From: Moanibacter sp965226025
GTDB taxonomy: Bacteria > Verrucomicrobiota > Verrucomicrobiia > Opitutales > UBA2987
Assembly (NCBI GenBank): GCA_965226025.1
Contig: CBDDCD010000001.1
Location: 1,984,001 to 2,048,000 of the forward strand
DNA length: 64,000 nucleotides
Reading direction: 5' to 3'
The position numbers were made by a program, and so were the translations under genes. Positions 1-8,023 of the stretch are shown here, piece by piece. The stretch's first letter is position 1. Every line of letters begins with the position of its first letter. The notes under the pieces were generated by a model that ran no database searches, had not been told where the DNA came from, and saw only the letters and a list, made by a program, of their open reading frames with translations.

Positions 1-18
1 AGTGAAGATCTATAACCG

Positions 19-942
19 ATGAATTTGGAATCCAACGATAGAAATTCGTGCTCATTTGTCATTTTCGGTGATGTGCATGGCAATTTAATGGCAGTGACTA
101 TGTTGGTCTCGATTGCAGCTAGGGAACAATTGCGGCCCAACGCCATCCTTTGCGTCGGCGATTTTCCACCCCAGTTTGTGGAGCAAACGCATTCGTTGCT
201 TTGCAAAAGACAAGTGAACAGCTTAAACCAGAGTCTGGCTGAAGCCTTTACGAAAATTGCAAGGACAGTTTCAAAGAAAGTGCTATTGGTTCCGGGAAAT
301 TGGGACCATCCGGCATTACGAGTATCTGGAGCACACAACGTGGACCTATTGAACCCCGCAAATTCGCCTGAAACCGTTGGAAGGGGAAGCTACAAGGTTG
401 TTGGCTTCGGTGGTTCCCGAAGTATTGGAGTAGGATTTCCCTATGAATGGTCAGAAGGGAGTACGTGGAAGCAGATAGAGGTATTTGCTGAGGGGCATAA
501 AGATTGGTCAAGAACCATACTCCTGAGTCACGACGTCCCCGCCGCGACTAAAGTAGATATTAACAACGCTGGAGTACACCAAGGAAGCCAGTCTATTCGA
601 AGGTTAGTCGAGCAGTTCCAGCCACTTCTACTCATTTGCGGCCATATTCATGAAGGGAGCGGAATCGACATTCTCGGACCAACGGTTGTGCTAAATGCAG
701 GTCAAGTGCTATGTCAGCCACTTACATCTGTCTCTCTCTCTGAGAGTTCAGCGTCTTTGCGCGCCTGGCGTGAATACCAAATGTTTTATGTGCGAGTCCC
801 GCCAGATGGGGAGATCAAGATAATCCGCTACACTACCGAGGGGCCCGAGATCATCAAGAGAGTGTATTGTGTGCGGAATGGAAAGATGAATTCGGATTTT
901 TCGGCTCCGAATGAAGAGTCGAACACTCGGTTAGTACTGTGA
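19..942 (+). CDS. Calcineurin-like metallophosphoesterase
   Basis: A 307-residue predicted cytoplasmic phosphoesterase with the metallophosphoesterase motifs in order: GDVHG (17-21), VGDF (46-49), PGNWDHP (92-98), LLSHD (168-172) and GHIH (208-211). These supply the dimetal ligands. The usual GNHD motif reads GNWD, a change known in some subfamilies of this fold. No signal peptide or membrane segment is seen. The ATG at 19 is the first in-frame start and lies close to the window edge, so a longer upstream form cannot be fully excluded. It is the first gene of an A+T-rich block and shares strand with the nucleotidase-like gene 146 bases downstream. Substrate (phosphodiester, nucleotide or protein phosphate) is unknown. 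Confidence 0.85.
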   Translation: MNLESNDRNSCSFVIFGDVHGNLMAVTMLVSIAAREQLRPNAILCVGDFPPQFVEQTHSLLCKRQVNSLNQSLAEAFTKIARTVSKKVLLVPGNWDHPALRVSGAHNVDLLNPANSPETVGRGSYKVVGFGGSRSIGVGFPYEWSEGSTWKQIEVFAEGHKDWSRTILLSHDVPAATKVDINNAGVHQGSQSIRRLVEQFQPLLLICGHIHEGSGIDILGPTVVLNAGQVLCQPLTSVSLSESSASLRAWREYQMFYVRVPPDGEIKIIRYTTEGPEIIKRVYCVRNGKMNSDFSAPNEESNTRLVL

Positions 943-1088
943 GACAACGTTAGATCTTGATTTGGGCACGGATCCAGTCACCTAATTCGGCCAATGGAGA
1001 CTTGTGCACCAACCTACGGCTAAGGTGATCGATCGTGTAGCTTGAAATCAGGAAAGAGAACCAAACTCACCTCGAGTCGCTGGAACAG

Positions 1089-2660
1089 TTGACGAGAGTT
1101 TCCGATAGTAACTTGCGTATTTGGAGAAACTGGGTGCGATTAGCCATGATTTGGATTGCTTCAGAGGTGTATAGAATCCTCGCGCGTATTCCATTTGGTC
1201 TTCCTCTTCGCTGGCGATTAATTGTTGCTGCTGTGCTCATTTTCGTAGGGACGGGTTCAGTTTCTCTCTGGCTCAGGACGGATAGAGTGACTCTTGTTCT
1301 CATTTATACAGGTGACATGAAGGGGCATATTTCTCACGATTACGACGCTGCTTCGTCAGAGGATAGACGGAATCCTGTTATTGGTGGTCTAGCCGTCATC
1401 GCCAACATCGTCGATCGCTATGAACGAGAGTTTGGTCGGGACCATGTGCTGGTTGTTGATACAGGGGATTCCCTCTTCGGCTCATATGAGTCACACCTTC
1501 TGACCCAGGACCGTTCAGTAATCACTCCTGATCCGGATTCACTGAGACTCCTCAGGATCATGGCTATCGCGGGATATGATGCAATTGCACTTGGCAACAT
1601 GGATCTAGAGTACGGGGCTGACGATCTGAAGCAGAGCGTTATTCGACTGAACAGAGAAGGACGAGATCTAGACCTTCTATGCTGCAATCTCAGAGATTCA
1701 CGGACAGGAAACGTGTTCTTACAGCCAACAACGGAATACAATGTTGATGGACTGTCAGTTCGAGTCATTGCTTCGATCAGCGAAATGAGTAAAGAATTGG
1801 TACCGGAACGTCATCTCTCGGGACTCACTGTGGTATCGGAAGTCGAAGAACTGTGGAGCATTCTGAACGATCCATTCTATCATTCCGATATCAATTTCAT
1901 TTTGACGCACTCGGAGCAATCCTACGCGATTGCTAAGGCGTTGGCAAGAAGGCAGAGCCCATTTAAGTCGGAAGATAGCGGGTTACGTCGATCAGTCCAA
2001 CGACTCAACGTTGTGATTGCGGGTAACCTGATCGGCCCAGGGAGATTCGAGGCTGACGCGATCGGGGACAGTGTTTTAGTGGCTCCACCGGTCTACTCCG
2101 GACCTGCGAAGCACGAGGGCTACGATGTTGGTATTCTTAAGTTGGTCATCAGCCGAAAGAACGGAAGAATAAGCTTGACTGGGGGGACGCTCGAGAGAGC
2201 CAAGATCTCCTCTTCGTTATGGGATTCCAATTCCGAAGTTGCAAGACAGATTCAAACAAGCCTATCCCATGCAAGAGAACTTGGAAGCGCAGGAATAAAC
2301 TGCCGGATCCTAAGGCCGGTGGATGCCTTCGGAAGATACGGGTTGGTGGGACCATCGCCGATGGGAAATCTGTTGACTGATGCTATGCGAGAGTATGTTA
2401 CAACAGATTTCGCCCTGTTGAACTGCTTGGCCATTCGAGACGGGTTTCCGCAGGGCCCACTATCGATCCAGAAACTGTGGTCGGCATTGCCTTTCGACGA
2501 TCGATTGAAGAAGGCTACTCTAATGGGTGGGGATATTGCCCAAATTGTGGCCCGCAATGCACTAGTTCCTTATTCTTTTCTTCATCTTTCCGGTCTGGAG
2601 CAACATTTCATCTACGCCGACGGTTCACTTAGCCAGAGCCTACTCTTACCTGATGGATAG
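1089..2660 (+). CDS. Membrane-anchored 5'-nucleotidase-like protein, catalytic residues degenerate, cut by in-frame TAG
   Basis: UshA/5'-nucleotidase-like fold with an N-terminal hydrophobic segment (about 40-62) that would anchor an extracytoplasmic domain. The phosphoesterase-domain motifs are altered: GDMK (75-78) replaces ND-x-H-G, so the second ligand His is Lys; TGDS (125-128) is kept; GNMDLE (169-174) replaces GNHEFD, losing the catalytic His and Asp; THS (273-275) is kept; AGNLI (311-315) replaces GHSQ. The C-terminal nucleotidase domain (about 419-523) is recognisable from GPSPMGNLLTDAMREY. It stops at TAG 2658-2660, but the same frame continues with the expected end of that domain. 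The start is TTG 1089, or ATG 1146, which still precedes the membrane segment. Probably a pseudoenzyme. Confidence 0.75.
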   Translation: MTRVSDSNLRIWRNWVRLAMIWIASEVYRILARIPFGLPLRWRLIVAAVLIFVGTGSVSLWLRTDRVTLVLIYTGDMKGHISHDYDAASSEDRRNPVIGGLAVIANIVDRYEREFGRDHVLVVDTGDSLFGSYESHLLTQDRSVITPDPDSLRLLRIMAIAGYDAIALGNMDLEYGADDLKQSVIRLNREGRDLDLLCCNLRDSRTGNVFLQPTTEYNVDGLSVRVIASISEMSKELVPERHLSGLTVVSEVEELWSILNDPFYHSDINFILTHSEQSYAIAKALARRQSPFKSEDSGLRRSVQRLNVVIAGNLIGPGRFEADAIGDSVLVAPPVYSGPAKHEGYDVGILKLVISRKNGRISLTGGTLERAKISSSLWDSNSEVARQIQTSLSHARELGSAGINCRILRPVDAFGRYGLVGPSPMGNLLTDAMREYVTTDFALLNCLAIRDGFPQGPLSIQKLWSALPFDDRLKKATLMGGDIAQIVARNALVPYSFLHLSGLEQHFIYADGSLSQSLLLPDG

Positions 2661-2687
2661 GAAATTCAGGATGATCGATTCTACAGC

Positions 2688-3650
2688 GTGTGCACTACTG
2701 ATTTCGTATATAACGGTGGAGACAGGATTTCTGCAAACGGTGTTACCATTCGCGACCTAGATGCATCAACTGAGAAATCCGTTGCCAACGAGAATCAACC
2801 GCTACTACGAGATGTATTGGCAGAACGTTTGGAGCTTTGGGGAGAATACGATCCAGACCTACAGACACGGTTTCTTCTAGGTAAAGGTACGGAGAATTAC
2901 CTAGATGTAAGAAGCCTGCAGGAAACAGGAGTTCGGGAGTTATCGCGAGACCGTGTTGCAACAGGATTCAGTGCCCTGTTTGCAGCGTTGAAAATGGACG
3001 ATAAGAATTCAATTACTAAAACGCTAATAGCCGTGAATCTTGCCAAACACGCAGCTCTTCTCATAACAGAAGAGATGAGAAGTGAAGAGCAAAGAGACGA
3101 ATTCCTGACGATTCTCGAAGGACACTTTACTGAAAGAGGAACTGCGATTGCTCCTCATTCCGATACTATTTCCCGTTTATTAAGTATTCTTGACTCGATC
3201 ACAAGTACAATAGTACGCAGCAGTCAATTTCTCGATAAGCCTATCGCCGGACATGACTTCGATTTGGTAATGCTGCAGGTACGGGTCCTTACTCGCACAC
3301 AGGAACATGCAAAGGCTGGAGAGCTCTTGCATCTACTGGAATCTCACAGCTTACACACGAGCCCTTTTCGAAGGGCAGAGCTAATGATTTACCAAGGCAT
3401 CGTTGCATTCATGTCAGCAGATACAAAAGATGACTACGTGGAGGCTAGGAGGCTACTTGTAGAGTCGATCGACCATGATGATTCGCTTATACCAGTGTGT
3501 TTAGCATACTTAGGGCAGATTTGCGACGAACTGGGTCACGACAGAGACGCGCTGAACTATTACAATGTCGTCCACGAGTTGGGCAGAATCGAAGAGTTCG
3601 GATTGGAAGACGATAGATTCGAGCTAGGTCGGCGAATCCTAAAGGAATAA
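2688..3650 (+). CDS. C-terminal part of the nucleotidase-like protein plus helical (TPR-like) region
   Basis: This frame is the same as that of 1089-2660 and the codons between the TAG and the GTG at 2688 are open, reading EIQDDRFYS. The first residues, CTTDFVYNGGD, match the closing strand of the 5'-nucleotidase C-terminal domain (Y-x-V-x-T-x-D-F-x-x-x-G-G-D). This is therefore the second half of one ancestral protein of about 850 codons. The remaining roughly 280 residues are mostly helical, with TPR-like pairs near the end (for example AELMIYQGIVAFM and PVCLAYLGQICDELG). Whether it is made by readthrough, by reinitiation at GTG 2688, or not at all cannot be told from sequence. The next gene starts 2 bases after its stop, implying coupled translation. 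Confidence 0.65.
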   Translation: MCTTDFVYNGGDRISANGVTIRDLDASTEKSVANENQPLLRDVLAERLELWGEYDPDLQTRFLLGKGTENYLDVRSLQETGVRELSRDRVATGFSALFAALKMDDKNSITKTLIAVNLAKHAALLITEEMRSEEQRDEFLTILEGHFTERGTAIAPHSDTISRLLSILDSITSTIVRSSQFLDKPIAGHDFDLVMLQVRVLTRTQEHAKAGELLHLLESHSLHTSPFRRAELMIYQGIVAFMSADTKDDYVEARRLLVESIDHDDSLIPVCLAYLGQICDELGHDRDALNYYNVVHELGRIEEFGLEDDRFELGRRILKE

Positions 3651-3652
3651 GG

Positions 3653-4249
3653 ATGCAGCAGGGAGAATCGGTGAGGCCGAAGTTGTGGCGTGGCGGCATG
3701 AAGTTCCTCGCAGCCCTGATAGTTGCGGTCTCTGCCGCGCTTTCGGGTGTATGGCTTCAGAATTGGCTTACCTCTAGACCGGAATTTCAGGTCAGAGTTG
3801 CCTCAGACAAGAGTCTTTCAAGAGTATTTCTAATCTGCAGAAACGTGGGCTCTTCTCATGCGGAAAGTATTTGCATAGCAATAAGACCGTTGGAGCCTGC
3901 TTTGGGGGCGATTGTGTCGCCAGTCTTTGATCTCTCGCCTAAGAAAGGCAATAGGGAAAATGTTGCTGCTTGGGAGATTACAGGCTACCGTCATCTTTTT
4001 GGTCTCACTAAAAGAATGATGGCGCAGAAAACCATCCCGGAATTGCGAACTACGATTTCCTTCTTTAGATCTATGGGGACTGGATCAAGAGAGGAACTTG
4101 AGACCTACAATGTGCCTGCTATCGTGGAGATGATTCAGCCGGATCTCATTAGGATAATCAATCATAACCTACCGAGCTCAAAGAGTCCTAAGAGAATAAG
4201 ACTTGAGTGCATGCGGCCCGGAGTTTTGTATGCTATACACGTCGAGTGA
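3653..4249 (+). CDS. Membrane-anchored hypothetical protein
   Basis: A 198-residue protein that I do not recognise. It has a short basic N-terminus, one hydrophobic segment (about 17-36, KFLAALIVAVSAALSGVWL) and a roughly 160-residue soluble part that would face outward. The soluble part starts with a beta-rich stretch (FQVRVASDKSLSRVFLICRN) like the strands of an Ig-type fold, but no family motif is clear. Its ATG lies 2 bases after the stop of the preceding gene, so the two are almost certainly cotranslated. Base composition is A+T-rich like the two upstream genes. A second ATG at residue 16 would still precede the membrane segment. It may work with the nucleotidase-like membrane protein. 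Confidence 0.65.
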   Translation: MQQGESVRPKLWRGGMKFLAALIVAVSAALSGVWLQNWLTSRPEFQVRVASDKSLSRVFLICRNVGSSHAESICIAIRPLEPALGAIVSPVFDLSPKKGNRENVAAWEITGYRHLFGLTKRMMAQKTIPELRTTISFFRSMGTGSREELETYNVPAIVEMIQPDLIRIINHNLPSSKSPKRIRLECMRPGVLYAIHVE

Positions 4250-4273
4250 ATCGAATTTCAGTAAGGCTAACAC

Positions 4274-4525
4274 TTGCCTCGCCCTCCTTTCTTTCCGGAT
4301 CAGAGCAGGTCGCATTTCAGAGTGCTGAATGAGGTCAATGCGCAACCGAAGTGTCGGATTCTTATCGACCTGAATCCGGTGAGGGCGGGACTGGTGAATG
4401 ATCCGAAGGACTACCGGTGGAGCGGATATGGAGAGGCGGTGGGAGGATCGGTGGATGCTCGGAAAGGGATATCGGGAACACTTGGGCCAGCGGCGAGGGG
4501 GAGCGAGGAAGATGAAAGGGAGTGA
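4274..4525 (+). pseudogene. Relic of REP-associated tyrosine transposase (RAYT, Y1_Tnp)
   Basis: The stretch IDLNPVRAGLVNDPKDYRWS followed by GYGEAVGG is the C-terminal signature of REP-associated tyrosine transposases of the IS200/IS605-like Y1 group. The open frame has only 83 codons (start TTG), against roughly 200-330 residues in intact members. The HUH and tyrosine motifs are missing, and PKCRI runs straight into the signature, which suggests an internal deletion. It sits where the A+T-rich block 1-4250 meets the rest of the window. REPIN-like repeats that such enzymes mobilise are present elsewhere in the window. Confidence 0.7.
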
Positions 4526-4611
4526 TTGGGCGGGACTAACGACGGGGCGTGATCTGAAGGGAAATGTCTTCGGATAGCTTTTCGTCTTCCACGATCTCCT
4601 CAGTTTCAGCC

Positions 4612-5517
4612 CTACGCGATCCCTTGCCCTTCCTCCTGGCCGGCACCTAACTCACCCACCGGCCCGTCATCCCAAATCAGCAGCGGCCCTCTTTCCACAT
4701 TCCGGATCAGGCCGTTTACCCGCTCCCACTGGTAGCCGAAGCAATGAGAAATGTATTGGACGCCATCGATGGTGCGCCGCCGGTTTCGATGCTGATGGCC
4801 GTAGACGTGGATAGCCGAACCAAGCTTTCTGATCTGGCGGTCCAACCCCCAACTCCCCGCAACCCGACTGAAATTGAAGGTTGGATGGGCGTCCGCCACA
4901 TCCGGCATTTCGGCCTTTTCTTGATCTGTAGCGAATATCAGTTCTTCTCGGGGTAGAAAGTGGCTGAAGGAGATAATTGGACTCTTTTCCAATCCCCCGA
5001 ATCGCTCTTCGTTGATCTCGAGGAAATAGTCGGAGGGAGACTCCAAGGAATCCGGCCAAGTGACAAAATGGCTGTCGCCCCACATCCGAAGAGAGGGGTC
5101 CTCGCCTTCTTTCGACACGAATAGACTATCCTTCCCTTCTTCCGGTTTCACATACCAGGAGAACAGAGGTGCGATCACCAAGCCTGCTCCACCGGACCTG
5201 TTGGCCAGTTGCCGTGGCTCCGTCTCAACTTCGAGCTCGGCGCAAATATCGAGGACTCTGCGGAATTTGGTAACCGAGTCAGTAGAATCGTCCCTCGCTA
5301 TCCACAGATCATGATTCCCCGGAACGAAAAAGACACACCGGAATTTGCTACGTAGAATCGAAAGCGCTCTCTTCAAGTCCTCGATGTCGTCGCTCAAGTC
5401 ACCCGCCACGATTAGACCATCATCACTGTAATCGACCGACGAGAGTCCCTCCACCCATTCCATGTTCTCACGGAAGTCTACATGGAGGTCGGAGATCGCG
5501 TAGATCCGCATTCTCAT
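4612..5517 (-). CDS. Calcineurin-like metallophosphoesterase
   Basis: A 301-residue cytoplasmic phosphoesterase with intact dimetal motifs: SDLHVD (about 9-14), AGDLSDD (near 38-44), PGNHD (near 65-70), FSHFLP (near 185) and YGHQHRNR (near 243). Unlike the gene at 19-942 it keeps the canonical GNHD. The C-terminus is acidic and low in complexity. The ATG at 5517 lies inside the 3' arm of a perfect hairpin (5516-5557). A second ATG two codons later (5511) would sit clear of the stem base and may be the true start. It follows the FG-GAP gene on the same strand by 32 bases. No substrate can be assigned. Confidence 0.85.
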   Translation of the reverse strand: MRMRIYAISDLHVDFRENMEWVEGLSSVDYSDDGLIVAGDLSDDIEDLKRALSILRSKFRCVFFVPGNHDLWIARDDSTDSVTKFRRVLDICAELEVETEPRQLANRSGGAGLVIAPLFSWYVKPEEGKDSLFVSKEGEDPSLRMWGDSHFVTWPDSLESPSDYFLEINEERFGGLEKSPIISFSHFLPREELIFATDQEKAEMPDVADAHPTFNFSRVAGSWGLDRQIRKLGSAIHVYGHQHRNRRRTIDGVQYISHCFGYQWERVNGLIRNVERGPLLIWDDGPVGELGAGQEEGQGIA

Positions 5518-5557
5518 ATTTAGCCTGGAATTCGACTGAGATTTCCAGGCTAAATAT
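5516..5557 (-). other. Perfect hairpin spanning stop of FG-GAP gene and start of phosphoesterase gene
   Basis: Fifteen-base perfect arms (5516-5530 and 5543-5557, core TTTAGCCTGGAA / TTCCAGGCTAAA) with a 12-base loop. The right arm contains the TAG stop of the FG-GAP gene and the left arm reaches the ATG of the downstream phosphoesterase. There is no U-tract, so it is not a standard intrinsic terminator. It may protect the upstream transcript or occlude the downstream start. Related GATTTCCAG words occur upstream of the GH32-like and MFS genes (39450-39472 and about 40800). Confidence 0.5.
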
Positions 5558-7694
5558 TGGTAAGGGCCCGAACTCGGAGAAACTGACTCTGAAGATTAGA
5601 AGACTCATCCGTGAGTTCGATGACGACGGTCTCCGAGCCATCCCCATTATCGGTTAGGGAGATCACGGTGTAGTCGGTCCCTTCTTCCCTGATCTGCCAG
5701 TCGATCAGATTCTCGGAGTATTCGTAGATCCATTCCACGTAACCGACATTGGCTGTCCTCGTATAGGTGAGGCGGATTTTGCCTCCCTCTTCCGAGACCG
5801 TTGGGAGGCTCGAGTCCCCACCGCCCTCCTCTGGATCGAGGGCAAAGAGAAATTCAAAATGGTTGCTCCTTCCATCCCGGTCCGGATCTTCATTCGGACC
5901 CGTCTCTTCCTGTCCTCCTGAGAAAGAACCCGATGACCAATCTTCAAAAGAGAAAGGAGCCTCGAGTAAGGCAGCTCCGCTAATCAAGAGGAGATTCCCC
6001 ACATCCACGGTTCCCGGAGCAAGGCCGTTTCCGACCATCTCATTCACGATTATATCTGAGTGACCATCTCCGTCGATATCGCCGGAGGCGGCGCTGTAGC
6101 AAAGGGTATCCCCGTTGTCGAAGATAACCGTACCATTCGCACCTTCAATAACGGCAATCCGCACCTCCGCCGGGCTCGGCAAATTTGCTGGAGATAGATC
6201 GATTGTCTCGGGCCAACCTCCGAGTTTACCATATATAACATGCATCGTTCCGGCACTCGTCCGACCCTGCGGCCGGTCATGTGGATTCCCGATGATAAGA
6301 TCGTCAATCCCATCGTTGTCATAATCTCCATGAGCGACCGTATCGGCTCCTATGGACCCAGACCTCGGTCCCAGAATAAGGCTGCTCGCCACCTGAGGTG
6401 GAGGTTCGTCAAGACCAAAGGAGAGACCCTTGAGGCCCTCGGCCCCATAAAAGACGTGTCCCGCGCCCGAGTTGAAGCCGTTGCTCGTATCGGCTGTGAG
6501 GTCCCCGACAAAGAGATCGGCCAAACCATCCCCGTCATAGTCTAATCCTCCGACAATCTCTTCCCCAAAAGAGTCGTTGAAGTCCTCTGCTCCCTCGATC
6601 CGAGTGCTCGATCCGATGGTCGGATCGCAGATAACGAATTCATAGCCCGGAGTCCAGGCCTCGGTCGGGAAATTGTCGTCCCAGGCGATGTAGAGAGTTC
6701 CGGGAGCGAAGCTTCCGGAACTCTCCCCGGTGCCGGAGGGAGCGCCCGGCAGCCTAATTCCGGCACCGGCACGATTGAGAGCCGCCCCGCAAGCCAGGAC
6801 TTCCCCTCTCCCATTTCCATCCAGATCGGCGATCTGACACGTCGAACCCATATGATATCTGTCCGAATCCGGCGGAGGTAGGATGCGTGCGACGTGTCCG
6901 GAGAGAGGAGATGTGCCGAAACTCTGAAGGTCAATGATGGCATCAGCCGCAAGATGGTCTCCTCCCCGGATGACATAGACCGCACCTCGATTGGATTCGC
7001 CATCCCCATCCACCTCGTCAGATCCTACGACGATGTCGGCAATCCCATCGCCTGTCACATCCCCGGTTCGGACCCAGATCTCGAAACGGTCGTAGGCCAT
7101 GACTCCAACCAGTGTCATGATCGTGACAGACGCCGGAGGTGAACGAAGATCGAGGAAATCCAACTTTTCTGCTTCGTCCCTTAGGACGCTGCCACCGTTG
7201 AGTATGCTCAAGGCTCCTGCCCCTTCTCGTCCACCTCCTGGTGTGTAATTCTGTCGGCAGATAAGGAGATCTCCCAACGAGTCGCCGGTAACGTCGTCTA
7301 TCCAGATTTCTGCCCCTGCCACCTCAAAATTCTGATCGCCCGCGATCTTCAAGACGCCGGCCTGGAAACCGGCTGTATCAATCACCCCCCCAATCGAACT
7401 GTCTCCAAAAATGAGAGTGATCTCACCGGCTCTGGTGCGACCCAAGGGATTGGCCTGGATAGAGGCAAACGCCGTGTCGACATGACCGTCTCCGTCACAG
7501 TCGTATCCACCTGCTACCGGTAACCCCTTCCCGCCGTCACCGACGGAACCGTGAATTCGAGTCACTCCCCCAGGTGCGGCCTCGACTAGCTTCAGGTCGT
7601 ATGCCAATTCGTTAGCCTCGCCACAAAGATCGAGGCTTGCCGATACAAGGGCCGCCTGGACTGCGAATTCTCGAATGAGCCGTGTGCGATACAT
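5550..7694 (-). CDS. FG-GAP (integrin-alpha-like) repeat beta-propeller protein
   Basis: A 714-residue protein built from repeated FG-GAP/VCBS blades. The calcium loops include DCDGDGHVD, DVTGDGIAD, DLDGNGRGE, DYDGDGLAD, DYDNDGIDD and DIDGDGHSD, each followed after a spacer by a G-x-x-Y/x-V-I-x-G strand (YVIRGG, HVIYGK, HVFYGA). After the propeller comes a DPDRDGRSNHFEF loop and a roughly 100-residue beta domain ending FLRVRAL, typical of Verrucomicrobiota exoproteins. Such proteins are usually secreted and bind surfaces or glycans. The ATG at 7694 gives MYRTRLIREFAVQAALVSAS, only a weak signal-peptide candidate; a TTG four codons upstream (7706) is the alternative start. A divergent gene lies about 330 bases upstream. 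Confidence 0.85.
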   Translation of the reverse strand: MYRTRLIREFAVQAALVSASLDLCGEANELAYDLKLVEAAPGGVTRIHGSVGDGGKGLPVAGGYDCDGDGHVDTAFASIQANPLGRTRAGEITLIFGDSSIGGVIDTAGFQAGVLKIAGDQNFEVAGAEIWIDDVTGDSLGDLLICRQNYTPGGGREGAGALSILNGGSVLRDEAEKLDFLDLRSPPASVTIMTLVGVMAYDRFEIWVRTGDVTGDGIADIVVGSDEVDGDGESNRGAVYVIRGGDHLAADAIIDLQSFGTSPLSGHVARILPPPDSDRYHMGSTCQIADLDGNGRGEVLACGAALNRAGAGIRLPGAPSGTGESSGSFAPGTLYIAWDDNFPTEAWTPGYEFVICDPTIGSSTRIEGAEDFNDSFGEEIVGGLDYDGDGLADLFVGDLTADTSNGFNSGAGHVFYGAEGLKGLSFGLDEPPPQVASSLILGPRSGSIGADTVAHGDYDNDGIDDLIIGNPHDRPQGRTSAGTMHVIYGKLGGWPETIDLSPANLPSPAEVRIAVIEGANGTVIFDNGDTLCYSAASGDIDGDGHSDIIVNEMVGNGLAPGTVDVGNLLLISGAALLEAPFSFEDWSSGSFSGGQEETGPNEDPDRDGRSNHFEFLFALDPEEGGGDSSLPTVSEEGGKIRLTYTRTANVGYVEWIYEYSENLIDWQIREEGTDYTVISLTDNGDGSETVVIELTDESSNLQSQFLRVRALTNI

Positions 7695-8023
7695 CTGATC
7701 GACCAAGAATCTGTCAAGCCCCCGACGCTGATAACGATTCGATAAATTACTCGGTAGCGGTCCGTCAATTCAAGGGGACATCACCAGCCTGATATGGTAT
7801 CACCCGCGATCGATGCGGAATCGATCGCCCCTTCCTGTCCCAGATTCTATCGTTCATTATGCTATGACACTCGACCTGCGATTGGAAGTCCTTTGTCGAA
7901 GTGCGATGCACGGCAATTCGGTGGAGGGTCCCGGTGTGCCGGGATCGCCGCCGCCACGGTAGGCTTGCGATTCACTTGATATTGGGCGAGCCTAGCTCCG
8001 AGTCTTACCAGATTTCCGGGCTC
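7695..8023. other. Divergent intergenic region
   Basis: About 330 bases between the FG-GAP gene (minus strand) and the DUF4126 gene (plus strand), which should hold both promoters. The open frames here look like chance reading frames and I see no strong -35/-10 pair, repeat or hairpin. Confidence 0.4.

Noticed and set aside
4274..4525. Calling the RAYT fragment a complete gene
   Set aside because: It has the signature end only and lacks the catalytic motifs, so it is recorded as a relic.
5767..6331. Opposite-strand and alternate-frame ORFs inside the FG-GAP gene
   Set aside because: They are frame shadows of the repeat-rich FG-GAP coding sequence.
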